A DNA stretch of 64,000 nucleotides from an uncultured Collinsella sp. (GCA_937982065.1 CALJMO010000052.1:186001-250000), one strand, 5' to 3'. Shown: positions 34,953 through 44,422, counted from the stretch's first letter. Numbers and translations: made by a program. Notes: a model not told the origin generated them from the letters alone.

Positions 34953-34978
34953 AACTATCCCATTCTCTAAAAAAGAAA

Positions 34979-35008
34979 GGGGCTCCGTACGGATACGTGC
35001 GGAGCCCC
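34979..35008 (-). terminator. terminator after the iron alcohol dehydrogenase gene
   Basis: GGGGCTCCG and CGGAGCCCC form a hairpin followed by a T-rich run on the minus strand. Confidence 0.85.
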
Positions 35009-35030
35009 TCGTTACGATAACAAGAGTCGA

Positions 35031-36254
35031 TTAGAAATCGATGTCGGTGTCGTAGTAGCAGGCCTTGAGGATCTTCTCGAAGTCGGCAGCCTTGGTCTCG
35101 CGCGGGTTCTCGGGCGTGCAGGCGTCCTGCTCGGCGTTCGCGGCGATCTCGGGCAGCTTGGCGAGGAACTCCTCCTCGGAAACCATCTGCGGGTTCTCGG
35201 CGTCGACCTTCACGCCACCATTCGCGTAATCCTTGATGGACTGCGGAATGTTGAGCTGGTCGTTGAGGTCGCGGATCTTCTGGACGAGCGCAGCGATGAG
35301 CTCCTCGTTGGTCTCGCCGGGAAGGTGCAGGATCTCCTTGGCCACGTAAGCGTAACGCTCGGCAGCACGCGGGTCCTTGGAGTTCCACTGGATGACCTTG
35401 CCCAGGTACATGGCGTTAGCAGCACCGTGGATGATGTGGCCGTTCTCGAAGGCAGCACCGGTCTTGTGAGCCATGGAGTGAACGATGCCGAGCAGGCCCG
35501 AGGAGAAGGCGATACCGGCGATGCACTGAGCCTCGTGCATGTGCTGACGGGCCTCATGGTCGCCAGCATAGGACTTGGGCAGCCACTCGACGATCTCGCG
35601 GATGCCGTGCAGAGCGTTGGCGTCGGTGAACATAGAGGCGCAGGTGGAAACGTAGGCCTCCATGCAGTGGGTCAGAGCATCCATGCCGGTGTGAGCGCAC
35701 AGCTTGGCGGGCATGGTGTAGGTGAGCTCGGGGTCGACGATGGCGACATCAGGGGTGATGTTGAAGTCGGCCAGCGGGTACTTGATGCCCTTTTCGTAAT
35801 CCGTGATGACGGAGAATGCGGTGACCTCGGTAGCAGTGCCGGAGGTAGAGGAAATGGCGCAGAAGTGAGCCTTCTGACGCAGCTCGGGGAAGCTGAACGG
35901 CTGGATAATGTTGTCGAAGGACTCCTCGGGATACTCGTAGAAGACCCACATGGCCTTAGCAGCATCGATGGGCGAACCGCCGCCGATAGCAACGATCCAG
36001 TCGGGCTCGAAGTCGCGCATAGCGGCTGCGCCCTTCATGACGGTCTCGATGGAGGGATCGGACTCGACGCCCTCGAACAGCTTGACCTCCATGCCGGCCT
36101 CTTTGAGGTCGGCCTCAACGTCCTGCAGGAACCCGCCGCGGCGCATAGAGCTGCCGCCAGAAACGATGATGGCCTTCTTACCCTTGAGGTTCTTCACCTC
36201 GTGGCGAGCGCCCTCACCAAAGTACAGATCGCGAGGATTGGTAAAACGTCCCAT
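35031..36254 (-). CDS. iron-containing alcohol dehydrogenase
   Basis: 407 residues from the ATG at 36254 (GGAGG upstream). WIVAIGGGSPIDAAKAMWVFYE is the NAD(P)-binding block, and the iron ligands fall in HTGMDALTHCMEAYVS and HSMAHKTGAAFENGHIIHG. The SSTSGTATEVTAFSVIT segment is typical of the butanol/1,3-propanediol/ethanol dehydrogenase group. It probably reduces aldehydes in fermentation. The strong ribosome site and a long upstream region suggest high, regulated expression. Confidence 0.9.
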   Translation of the reverse strand: MGRFTNPRDLYFGEGARHEVKNLKGKKAIIVSGGSSMRRGGFLQDVEADLKEAGMEVKLFEGVESDPSIETVMKGAAAMRDFEPDWIVAIGGGSPIDAAKAMWVFYEYPEESFDNIIQPFSFPELRQKAHFCAISSTSGTATEVTAFSVITDYEKGIKYPLADFNITPDVAIVDPELTYTMPAKLCAHTGMDALTHCMEAYVSTCASMFTDANALHGIREIVEWLPKSYAGDHEARQHMHEAQCIAGIAFSSGLLGIVHSMAHKTGAAFENGHIIHGAANAMYLGKVIQWNSKDPRAAERYAYVAKEILHLPGETNEELIAALVQKIRDLNDQLNIPQSIKDYANGGVKVDAENPQMVSEEEFLAKLPEIAANAEQDACTPENPRETKAADFEKILKACYYDTDIDF

Positions 36255-36754
36255 ACTGTGCCTCCTAAACAAGCCCCTCTTAGACTTGCGTATATAACGG
36301 AGCACCCAATTGGCTCCGTTAGGACCGGTTTGCGCGTTGCCGGCGATGACAATGCGCGATGTCTAAACGTCTCAACGCTCAGACAAACACTATTTTACCG
36401 TTCTGGTTGGTCAGTTATTCACCTAAAGCCGCCAATGATGAAACGTTTTTTCTATCCCTGAAGACCCTTGTGCGGCATTCATACTCCCAAGCTGGGCAAA
36501 CGTTTTATCAAGGTTGACTACATATCCCGGGCAGGACCGTGCCCCTCCAAAATATGCACCGTTCGCCGCCAAAAATCGACCGTTTGCGGCACCGTGATAC
36601 CACTCGGTCGTCCAAGGTGCCGACATTTGTGCGACATCCGTCTTCGTGGTGCAAAGGTGCAAGTCCAAGTGCGGCACCCCCGGTGTGCCACATGCGGGTA
36701 AACTAGAACCTTATATAGAAACATTTGAACCCTAACCGCAGCAAAGGAGGCCCC
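36255..36754. other. 500-bp divergent intergenic region
   Basis: No gene supported. It contains the promoter of the iron alcohol dehydrogenase toward the left and of the two helical-repeat genes toward the right. GGTGCCG and CGGCACC-type motifs occur near 36590-36690, but I could not define an operator. Short ORFs here look like noise. Confidence 0.5.
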
Positions 36755-37831
36755 ATGGCATTCGATCCCATTCAAGAGGATTGCCATCGCCTCGTTCTTG
36801 AGGCCTTGCGCCGCGACAATATCCCGCTCACCGACGGTGCCGCCGTAGAGCGTCTGATGGAACAATTCACCCGCAACCCCGCACCGCTCATCGTGCACGA
36901 CCGCGACCGCGCCGGGCACCTCATTGCCAAGGTGGTCGAGGCTGTCGACTACCGCATTCCCTTTATCCCTGACGATACCCAGGCAGAGCAAGAAGAGGCA
37001 GCTGCCGAGAACATGCTCCGCGAGGCAGCCGCGCTCGACCCGACCAACTGGGACGCTCAGCGCATGCTGACCGCCCTCACCGCCGGCTCCAACGAGGAAT
37101 ACGTACAGTACCTGGTGTCCAAGTGCGATGAGGTCGAGCACGACCTGGCGTTCAAAATCGCCTCGGCCCAGGACCCCTACGAGCGCGAGGCCGCAGGCGA
37201 CCTTACGCGCCGCCCCTATCTGCGTTGGCTTGCCGCCTTGGCATCGCGTGCCCTCATTAGCGGCCGCTACCGCATGTCGCTCGAAGCCGCAAATCGCAGC
37301 TTGGACTTTGCGCCCAACGACCCCGCTGATGTCCGCCACACCGCGATGCTCGCCATGGCAAAGCTCGAATACCCCGCCGAGGAGCTCAAGCGCTTTCGCT
37401 CCGCTCACTCCGTGCCGTACCTCGCGAATACCCCGCTGCGCCGCCGCCCCAAAGATGCGGAGCGTGACTTGGACCCGTGGACGCTCATCGCGCTGATGAG
37501 CGCTGCCTGGCGCGAGCTAGACTACGAGGGCGCCGAGCACTACCTGCGTATCCTTGCGCGTTCGTGCCCCCACGCCGCCGAGGCGCTCTACTTCCAAACC
37601 GAGTTTCCCGATGGCGTCTATGCCCGCGTCAACGTGGGTGTGGGCTCCACCGACGAGCTTGTCCTTGCGCTGTCCGAGGCGACGCCGGTACTGCAGGAGG
37701 GCCTGGGCGCCCCCGACAACGCCAGCTTTGCCGCCTGGGTCGCCACCAACGATATCGTGCGTTCCCAAATCGATGAGCGCATCCTGCGGGCGGCCGAGCA
37801 GGGTTTGCCGTTTAAGGGAGGAGACCTCTAA
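36755..37831 (+). CDS. TPR-like helical protein of unknown function
   Basis: 358 residues from the ATG at 36755 (AAAGGAGG upstream). The protein is cytoplasmic and almost entirely helical, with TPR-like pairs (AAALDPTNWDAQRMLTAL, ALISGRYRMSLEAANRSLDF, AAWRELDYEGAEHYLRIL). No catalytic motif seen. Its stop shares one base with the next gene (TAATG), so the two are translationally coupled, and both have a similar architecture. The pair may work as a heteromer. Confidence 0.7.
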   Translation: MAFDPIQEDCHRLVLEALRRDNIPLTDGAAVERLMEQFTRNPAPLIVHDRDRAGHLIAKVVEAVDYRIPFIPDDTQAEQEEAAAENMLREAAALDPTNWDAQRMLTALTAGSNEEYVQYLVSKCDEVEHDLAFKIASAQDPYEREAAGDLTRRPYLRWLAALASRALISGRYRMSLEAANRSLDFAPNDPADVRHTAMLAMAKLEYPAEELKRFRSAHSVPYLANTPLRRRPKDAERDLDPWTLIALMSAAWRELDYEGAEHYLRILARSCPHAAEALYFQTEFPDGVYARVNVGVGSTDELVLALSEATPVLQEGLGAPDNASFAAWVATNDIVRSQIDERILRAAEQGLPFKGGDL

Positions 37832-38874
37832 TGGATCCGAGCGTCTACATCCCCGCCTACCTGGAGCGCACCTATCTGGCGTCGCACCCCGAACTCACCG
37901 ATGCAGCACGCGAGCTTGTCCATAACGACGTAAGCGTCAACCCTCACAAGTATGCGCAGACCGAGCATGCCCAGGCGCTGCTGTCCTATGCCGGTGTTCA
38001 TCGCCACCTGCTCGACGAGCTCCATCGCATCGAGGACATGGGCAGCGACGAGGAGTTCGAACAGACGCGTAATCGCCTGTTCGACGACATGCGCGATGAG
38101 CTGCTCAAAATTGTCCGCGTCGATGCACTGGCCGTCGACGCGCAGCTGCTCGCCATCATCCTGGCCGACACGCCCGTTGACGCCTGCCTAGGCGACCTGA
38201 TGAAGCTCGAGGCGACCACGGCCGATTACCTGCAGCAAAGCGTGCCCGGGTTCGACATGGAAGCCTCGCACTACTGGGCCAATAATGTTTTGGCCGATGG
38301 TGTCACCGCAGCAGACCTTACCGTGAGCGAGCCGGCTCTTATCGGGTGGCTTCACACACTCGATGCCATCTCGCAGCTGTGCATGGCGAGCGCCCGCTAC
38401 CGCGCTGCCGCCAACTACGCCCGCCGTGTTCTTAAGGCGGAAGGCTACCCCACCCGAGCCGCAGGCACCGTGCTGCTCGCCCTTGCTCGCTTGGAAGACG
38501 AGGACGGCTTTTTTGCCCTAGCCCACCAGCTCGAGGAAGAGATCGGGGCTGACGCGCTCGAGAACTCTCCTTGGTATCTGCTCGCCCGCACGATCCTGCT
38601 GTTCAAAACAAACAAGATGCGCCCGGCGACACGCGCGCTGCGCGAGTTTGCCAACCGCTGCGAGGGCGGTGCGTTCTTCTTACTGAACCCCATGTACCAG
38701 ACACCGTACCTTCCCTGCCGGCCCGAGCCACACGATCCCTGGGATCTTTCGCACCAGGCCGTTTGGGAAGCGGACGGTATTATCTCGGACACTCCCGACT
38801 TTGCCCCCTGGGCCAATGCCTGCGAAGACGTGTCGCAGCTTGCCCAGGAATTTGCGCGCCGCTACGGTTTTTAG
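37831..38874 (+). CDS. second TPR-like helical protein
   Basis: 347 residues. As in the preceding gene, the C-terminal half shows helix pairs typical of TPR-like repeats (ASARYRAAANYARRVLKAEG, FALAHQLEEEIGADALENS, TNKMRPATRALREFANR). The N-terminal half is helical and acidic. It lies 45 bp before the murT-gatD fusion gene on the same strand, and that whole group ends with the terminator at 41104. Function unknown; a link to cell-wall synthesis is only positional. Confidence 0.65.
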   Translation: MDPSVYIPAYLERTYLASHPELTDAARELVHNDVSVNPHKYAQTEHAQALLSYAGVHRHLLDELHRIEDMGSDEEFEQTRNRLFDDMRDELLKIVRVDALAVDAQLLAIILADTPVDACLGDLMKLEATTADYLQQSVPGFDMEASHYWANNVLADGVTAADLTVSEPALIGWLHTLDAISQLCMASARYRAAANYARRVLKAEGYPTRAAGTVLLALARLEDEDGFFALAHQLEEEIGADALENSPWYLLARTILLFKTNKMRPATRALREFANRCEGGAFFLLNPMYQTPYLPCRPEPHDPWDLSHQAVWEADGIISDTPDFAPWANACEDVSQLAQEFARRYGF

Positions 38875-38919
38875 TGACGCACTCGACCCGACCATGTCGT
38901 TTACGTTAGGAACGGTTTC

Positions 38920-41097
38920 ATGAACCTCCGCTCATCTCTTGCCTGCACCTCGAGCGATATCGCCCGCTGGGGGCTGCGCTCCGTCCTCAAACGCCAGGGC
39001 GGCGTACTCCCCGGCCGCATCGCCATGAAGATCGACCCCGAGCTGCTAAGCGACCTCGCGGGCCTTGTCGACCGCAGCGTGGTGATCACCGGCACCAACG
39101 GCAAGACCACCACCTCCAACCTCATCGCCGACGCCGTTGCCGCCAGCGGCGCCACCGTGGTATGCAACCGCGCCGGCAACAACATGGAGCCGGGCGTGGT
39201 GGGTGCACTGCTTGAGGCGCGCAGCGGCCTCAAGCGAGCCGGCGGCGGCAAGCGCGTGGGCGTTTTTGAATGCGATGAGCTTTACACCGTACGCGTTCTG
39301 CCCAAGCTCAAGCCGACGTACTTTGTGCTACTCAACCTGTTCCGCGACCAGCTAGACCGCTACGGCGAGATCGATCACACCCAGGAGGTCATCGCCCATG
39401 CGTTGGAGCTCTCGCCGACAACAACGCTTATCTACAACGCCGACGACCCGCTGTGCGCCTCGATTGCCGCGCGCGTTCCCAACGCGAGTATTGCCTTTGG
39501 CATCGACGGCGCCACCAACACCGAGTCCGACCGTATTAGCGACTCACGTTTTTGCTCACAGTGCAACGCGCCGCTGGAGTATGACTACGTGCAATACGGC
39601 CAGCTCGGCGCCTACCATTGCCCCTCGTGCGGCTGGGCCCGCCCTGCGCTTGTCCGTCGCGTGACGAGCGTGGAGCTCGGCTGCGACGGCTACGACTTTG
39701 ACCTGGTCTTTGGATCTGCGCCCGACGCGGCTGCCGCACACATCGCCACACGCTACAACGGCCTGTACATGGTCTACAACGTTGCCGCCGCCTTCTTTGC
39801 CGCGCACGAGTTGGGCGTGGATACGGCGCTTCTACAGCCTACGCTCGATGCCTACGTCCCCGCCGGCGGACGTATGGGGCGCTGGGATATCGCCGGCCGC
39901 ACCGTCGAGGCCAACCTGGCTAAGAATCCCGTAGGCTTCGATCGACAAATCCAGTCCATCAAGACGGCAGGCGGCAGACTCTGCGCTTTCTTCCTTAACG
40001 ACAATGACGCCGACGGACACGATGTATCGTGGATCTACGACGTCGACTTTGAGCGCATCGCCGACACGCCGGGTCTTGTCGCCTTTGCCGGAGGCACGCG
40101 CGCGCACGACATGCAGGTGCGCCTCAAGTACGCCGGCATCGATGCCGCGATTATCTCGGACGTCGCGCAGGCAATTGGCGCCGTGGCAGACGAGGCCGCC
40201 GATGACACCTTCTACGCCGTCGCCAACTACACGGCCTTCCCGCCGCTGGTCAAGGAGCTCGACGGGCTGAAAGGCGCCACCGCCGACGCTGTTGCCGGGC
40301 GCGCCGTAGCCCGTGCCGACGGCAGCGCTCTTCCTGTCGGCATCGCGCCAGTCGAGCTTTCGCACCCGCTGCGCATCGTCTACCTGTATCCCGATGCCCT
40401 TAACCTCTACGGCGACGGCGGCAACGTCATCGCCCTCGAGCGCCGCTGCGCCTGGCGTGGCATTCCCGTGCGCGTGGACGAGGTCCGTATGGGCGAGTCA
40501 CTCGATCTCACCGATGCCGATATCGTCATGATGGGTGGCGGCTCCGACCGCGACCAGCTAGCCGTGGCACACGAGCTGCTCGCCCAAAAAGACAAGGTCG
40601 CGGCCTATGTTGAGGATGGCGGCTCGCTGCTTGCCATCTGTGGCAGCTATCAGCTGCTCGGCCGTTCGTACTATATGGGCGAAAATCGCATTGAAGGTCT
40701 GGGGGTCATTGCCGCTGAGACCGTGCGCGGCGCCAATCGCCTGATCGGTAACGTCGCCGTCAAGACCGACCTGTCACCCGAGCCCCTTGTGGGATTCGAG
40801 AACCATGGAGGTCGCACCCTGCTCGACGCAGACGCCACGCCGCTCGGAACGTCCGTCGTCACGGGTACCGGCAACAACGGCGACGACGGCTTTGAGGGCC
40901 TGATCTACAAGGGCGTCATCGGCACGTACCTGCATGGCCCGGCGCTGCCCAAGAACCCCGAGCTCGCCGACTGGCTGATCGCCCATGCCCTCGAGCACCG
41001 TGGCGATGCACAGGCCGCCGCCTTGCTGCCGCTCAAACCCCTCGACGACACCTACGAGCACGCCGCCCACGACGCCGCCATGAAGCTCCTCCCCTAG
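38920..41097 (+). CDS. fused MurT-GatD lipid II isoglutaminyl synthase
   Basis: 725 residues. Residues 1-480 are MurT: a Mur-ligase ATPase with ITGTNGKTTTSN, GVFECDELYTVR and a zinc ribbon (CSQCNAPLEYD...CPSCGW), then the DUF1727 part. Residues about 485-725 are GatD, a class I glutamine amidotransferase with the nucleophile in LLAICGSYQLLG and the catalytic His in GTYLHGPALP. The enzyme amidates the alpha-carboxyl of D-Glu in lipid II. In known species murT and gatD are separate, overlapping genes; here no stop separates them. The reading frame is continuous, so fusion is not an ORF artefact unless there is a sequencing error. Confidence 0.9.
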   Translation: MNLRSSLACTSSDIARWGLRSVLKRQGGVLPGRIAMKIDPELLSDLAGLVDRSVVITGTNGKTTTSNLIADAVAASGATVVCNRAGNNMEPGVVGALLEARSGLKRAGGGKRVGVFECDELYTVRVLPKLKPTYFVLLNLFRDQLDRYGEIDHTQEVIAHALELSPTTTLIYNADDPLCASIAARVPNASIAFGIDGATNTESDRISDSRFCSQCNAPLEYDYVQYGQLGAYHCPSCGWARPALVRRVTSVELGCDGYDFDLVFGSAPDAAAAHIATRYNGLYMVYNVAAAFFAAHELGVDTALLQPTLDAYVPAGGRMGRWDIAGRTVEANLAKNPVGFDRQIQSIKTAGGRLCAFFLNDNDADGHDVSWIYDVDFERIADTPGLVAFAGGTRAHDMQVRLKYAGIDAAIISDVAQAIGAVADEAADDTFYAVANYTAFPPLVKELDGLKGATADAVAGRAVARADGSALPVGIAPVELSHPLRIVYLYPDALNLYGDGGNVIALERRCAWRGIPVRVDEVRMGESLDLTDADIVMMGGGSDRDQLAVAHELLAQKDKVAAYVEDGGSLLAICGSYQLLGRSYYMGENRIEGLGVIAAETVRGANRLIGNVAVKTDLSPEPLVGFENHGGRTLLDADATPLGTSVVTGTGNNGDDGFEGLIYKGVIGTYLHGPALPKNPELADWLIAHALEHRGDAQAAALLPLKPLDDTYEHAAHDAAMKLLP

Positions 41098-41103
41098 CAC
41101 CTC

Positions 41104-41144
41104 ACCACCACAAAGGGGACAGGCACCTTTGTGGTGGTTTTTCA
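41104..41144 (+). terminator. terminator after murT-gatD
   Basis: CCACCACAAAGG pairs with CCTTTGTGGTGG and is followed by TTTTT. Confidence 0.9.
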
Positions 41145-41197
41145 GTTTGCCAACGATATGTGAACGGCTAAAAAAGTCTGCTATACTCTTTCCCGCT

Positions 41198-41274
41198 GTC
41201 CCCATCGTCTAGCGGCCAAGGACGCCACCCTTTCAAGGTGGATATCGCGGGTTCGAATCCCGCTGGGGGCACCA
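41198..41274 (+). tRNA. tRNA-Glu (UUC)
   Basis: 77 bases including encoded CCA. The acceptor stem GTCCCCA pairs with TGGGGGC. The anticodon arm is CCACC-CTTTCAA-GGTGG with anticodon TTC. The T-arm is GCGGG-TTCGAAT-CCCGC. All expected invariant bases are present. A TATACT -10-like box stands upstream at 41181. Confidence 0.97.
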
Positions 41275-41540
41275 TTTGAGATGTGAAGCCCGTTACCAAT
41301 TCGGTAGCGGGCTTTTTGCTACCGAAATGCCGGGATTCGAACCCGACAGGGTGCGGAGCTGAGGAAACGCGAAGCGTTTTCCAGCGCAGCACGCAAGGAG
41401 CGAAGCGACGCGGCGAAAGCGGGCGGCGTCAGCCGCACGCGGACATCCCGCTGGGGGCACCATTTAAATCGAGAAGCCCGTTGCCCTCGCGGCGACGGGC
41501 TTTTTTCTTCCCCAACGCCGGGATTCGAACCCCGAGGGCA
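41257..41540 (+). repeat. duplicated tRNA-Glu 3' end with terminators and antisense T-arm copies
   Basis: A block of about 95 bp occurs twice (41257-41350 and 41445-41540). Each has the last 17 bases of the tRNA plus CATTT, a hairpin terminator (41288-41317 and 41476-41506, each followed by T5-6), and then GCCGGGATTCGAACCC, an antisense-oriented copy of a T-arm. Between the blocks lies a GC-rich segment with AAACGCGAAGCGTTTT. The 21-bp direct repeats 41257-41277 and 41445-41465 look like attachment-site duplication. Confidence 0.8.
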
Positions 41541-41842
41541 TTAAATCACACTGTCGTCCAAGGGCCTGTGGTCAAAAAATGGCAAATATGAGTACTGTTA
41601 CCATTTTAGTTACAGCGATTTCATGCCTTCAGAAGGCGATTTAGCCGTCAGGCGTCCTACGGCGGAAAAATTGCAGACGTTTATCGGCTAAGTACTTGGG
41701 CATATGTTGCGTAACACTACATATTTTGCAAATAAATAATGTTACAGGACTTGTGACACTACTCATATTTGACGTTTTTTGCCCATAGCCCTTTATACCT
41801 AGGCAAATCGGCGGCAAAACGGGCTTCAAAGCGCCCTTCGCA
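41541..41842. other. AT-rich gap
   Basis: No gene or clear RNA. It is distinctly AT-richer than its surroundings (41560-41800) and contains ACTACTCATATTTGACG and GAGTACTGTTACC. It may be a remnant of foreign DNA next to the tRNA. Confidence 0.4.
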
Positions 41843-41877
41843 AACAAAAACCGGGGCCCGCATGATGCGGACCCCGG
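41843..41877 (-). terminator. glutamine synthetase terminator
   Basis: CCGGGGTCCGCA pairs with TGCGGGCCCCGG (one mismatch), followed by TTTTTGTT on the minus strand. Confidence 0.9.
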
Positions 41878-41908
41878 CTCAATACCGTGACGATATGTCA
41901 GTTACGCC

Positions 41909-43996
41909 CTACACGTAGAACAGGATGTCGTCGTAGGTCGGGACCGGCCAGTAGTCGGCTGCCACGATCTCCTCCATGGCGTCCACGGCGGCACGCAGCG
42001 CATCCATAGCGGGAACGACCTCGTGCGCGTACACGTTGGCCTGCTCCTGGCCATCGAGGGCCTCAGCCTTCTGATGCACGGCGTCGAGCGCCTTGATGGA
42101 GTCGTTGATGGTGGTGATGCCGTTGCAGAGCTTGTTGAGCGTGTTCTGCTCACACTGCATGGCGGCCTCGGCGCCGGCGGCACGAATAGTCTCAAGGCCC
42201 TTAGCGACCTTGGTGGCATAGGCGGTAATGACCGGGCGATAGGTACGACGCGCCTCGCGAACCATCGTGGTAGCCTCGATGTTCATGAGCTTGTTGTACT
42301 TCTCGAGCTTGCAGTCGTAGCGGCACTGGGCCTCGGCCTTGGTCAGGACACCCGTCTCCTCAAAGAGCGCGATGGCCTTATCGGAAACAAAGGCGGGCAG
42401 GGCGTCGGCCGTGGTCTTGTTGTTGGCAAGGCCGCGCTTCTCGGCCTCGACGGGCCACTCGTCGGAGTAGCCATCGCCGGAAAAGAGGATGCGCTGGTGG
42501 TCGGTCAGGACCTTCTTGCAGTACTCGAGCGCAGCGTCCTGGAACTCATCCTCGGGCGTACCCTCGAGTGCGTCGGCGAAGGACTTGAGCGACTTGGCCA
42601 CGGCGGCATCGAGCACCAGGTTGGAGTCGGAGACGTTCTGCTCGGAGCCGCAGGCACGGAACTCGAACTTATTGCCGGTGAAGGCAAACGGGGAGGTGCG
42701 GTTGCGGTCGGTGTTGTCCTGCATCAGCTTGGGCAGGGTATCGGCGCCCAAGTCGAGCACGCCGCGCGTGGCATGGACGGAAGCCTTGCCATCGATGATC
42801 TTCTCGACGACCTCGGTAAGCTGGTCGCCCAGGAAGATGGACATAATCGCCGGAGGAGCCTCGTTGGCGCCCAGACGATGGTCGTTACCGGCCGAGGCAA
42901 CGGAGGCACGCAGGAGCTCCTGATAGTTATCAACGGCCTCGATTACCGCGGTGAGGAAGACGATGAACTGCAGGTTGTCGAGCGGAGTGTCGCCCGGATC
43001 GAGCAGGTTCTCGGACTCGGTGCCAAGCGACCAGTTGTTGTGCTTGCCCGAGCCGTTGATGCCCTCGAAGGGCTTCTCGTGCAGCAGGCAGACCAAGTCG
43101 TGGCGGGAGGCAATGAGCTTCATCTTCTCCATCATGACCAGATTCTGGTCGATGGCCTCGTTGACTTCGCCATAGACGGGGGCGAGCTCATGCTGGCAGG
43201 GAGCAACCTCGTTGTGCTTGGTCTTGGCGGGAATGCCAAGCGCCCACAGCTCATCGTCCAGATCCTTCATATAGGCCGAGACGGTGGGGCGGATAGCGCC
43301 AAAGTAGTGCTCCTCGAGCTCCTGGCCCTTGCAGGGAGCGGCGCCAAAGAGGGTGCGGCCGGTAATGACCAGGTCCTTGCGCTTGCGGTAGGCGTCCTTC
43401 TTGATCAGGAAGTACTCCTGCTCGTCGCCCACGGAAGGAACGACCTTCTTGGGGGTCTTACCGAACAGCGCCAAAACGCGCTTGGACTCACGCGAGAGCG
43501 CGGTCATGGAACGCAGCAGCGGGGTCTTCTTGTCCAGGGCCTCGCCCGTGTAGGAGCAGAAAGCCGTGGGGATGCACAGGACATCGTCCTTGATAAAGGC
43601 GGGGCTGGTGGGATCCCAGGCGGTGTAGCCACGGGCCTCGAAGGTGGCGCGCAGGCCGCCGTTGGGGAAGCTCGAGGCATCGGGCTCGCCCTGGATGAGG
43701 TTCTTGCCCGTAAACTTGGTAATGGCGGTGCCGTCGTGGTTGGGCTCCAGGAAGCTGTCGTGCTTCTCGGAAGTAATGCCCGAAAGCGGCTGGAACCAAT
43801 GCGCGTAGTGCGTCGCGCCCTTGGAGATGGCCCAGACCTTCATGGCGTGGGCAACGGCGTTGGCCACGTCCAGGTCGAGCGGCTCGCCGCCCTCGAGGGT
43901 TGCAGCAAGGCGCTTCCAAATGTCCTTGGGGAGGTAGTCCTTCATGACTTCCTCAGAGAACACCATGGTCCCGAAGCGGTCAGTAAGATCGGCCAT
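41909..43996 (-). CDS. glnN: glutamine synthetase type III
   Basis: 695 residues from the ATG at 43996 (GGGAG upstream), about 250 longer than GSI, as typical for GSIII. Family blocks include THYAHWFQPLSGITSEKHDSF, PSFPNGGLRATFEARGYTAWD (N-terminal signature), FGAIRPTVSAYM, KTKHNEVAPCQHELAP, and INGSGKHNNWSLGT. It makes glutamine from glutamate, ammonia and ATP. It has its own promoter region and terminator. MurT-GatD, two genes away, consumes glutamine, but this proximity may be chance. Confidence 0.97.
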   Translation of the reverse strand: MADLTDRFGTMVFSEEVMKDYLPKDIWKRLAATLEGGEPLDLDVANAVAHAMKVWAISKGATHYAHWFQPLSGITSEKHDSFLEPNHDGTAITKFTGKNLIQGEPDASSFPNGGLRATFEARGYTAWDPTSPAFIKDDVLCIPTAFCSYTGEALDKKTPLLRSMTALSRESKRVLALFGKTPKKVVPSVGDEQEYFLIKKDAYRKRKDLVITGRTLFGAAPCKGQELEEHYFGAIRPTVSAYMKDLDDELWALGIPAKTKHNEVAPCQHELAPVYGEVNEAIDQNLVMMEKMKLIASRHDLVCLLHEKPFEGINGSGKHNNWSLGTESENLLDPGDTPLDNLQFIVFLTAVIEAVDNYQELLRASVASAGNDHRLGANEAPPAIMSIFLGDQLTEVVEKIIDGKASVHATRGVLDLGADTLPKLMQDNTDRNRTSPFAFTGNKFEFRACGSEQNVSDSNLVLDAAVAKSLKSFADALEGTPEDEFQDAALEYCKKVLTDHQRILFSGDGYSDEWPVEAEKRGLANNKTTADALPAFVSDKAIALFEETGVLTKAEAQCRYDCKLEKYNKLMNIEATTMVREARRTYRPVITAYATKVAKGLETIRAAGAEAAMQCEQNTLNKLCNGITTINDSIKALDAVHQKAEALDGQEQANVYAHEVVPAMDALRAAVDAMEEIVAADYWPVPTYDDILFYV

Positions 43997-44422
43997 ACGG
44001 AACTCCCTTCGTATCGGCACCGCGTGAGAAGCGGTGTTGATTACTAACGAACGAGTCATAGCTTAGACTCGCCGTGTTTCCGCGACATTACCGTTATGTT
44101 GCTGTCGCGAAACCAATCAATGAGGTTACCCTATCGAGGCGGCGTTGCCACCCTCAACAGCCAATCAACTGCATAAATTGCAGACCTCTCCCCATGGTTT
44201 AAGGGCGGTCAATTTGGGATGGGGCTCTATTAACTGGTATTTTGCATCAGATACCAGTCTTTATAGTCCGTGCCTAGATTAGCCGCTCTGTTATAGAGAA
44301 AGCCGATAGCAAGGCATCTTTGATTGGTATCCCCGAATAACGAGTGAAACTCCACCGTGACACAGTGGTGCTGTAGAATCCTTACAACACATCACACTAT
44401 TACGTATCTAGAGGAGCACGAT
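43997..44422. other. intergenic region between glnN and metF
   Basis: No gene. It holds the divergent promoters. At 44208-44226 it contains GTCAATTTGGGATGGGGCT, a half copy of the long inverted repeat at 60354-60480. I saw no convincing cobalamin, SAM or glutamine riboswitch fold, but could not fold it computationally. Confidence 0.5.

Noticed and set aside
41168..41392. 74-residue open frame over the tRNA-Glu
   Set aside because: Its sequence (GFEPAISTLKGWRPWPLDDG) is the translated antisense strand of the tRNA, a well-known false gene.
42023..44047. 674-codon open frame on the plus strand
   Set aside because: It is the antisense shadow of glutamine synthetase III: low-complexity Leu/Gly/Val composition, no domain and no ribosome site.
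43997..44422. possible cobalamin or SAM riboswitch before metF
   Set aside because: No B12-box or SAM-I core could be found by eye; the region carries ordinary promoter sequence and a repeat fragment.
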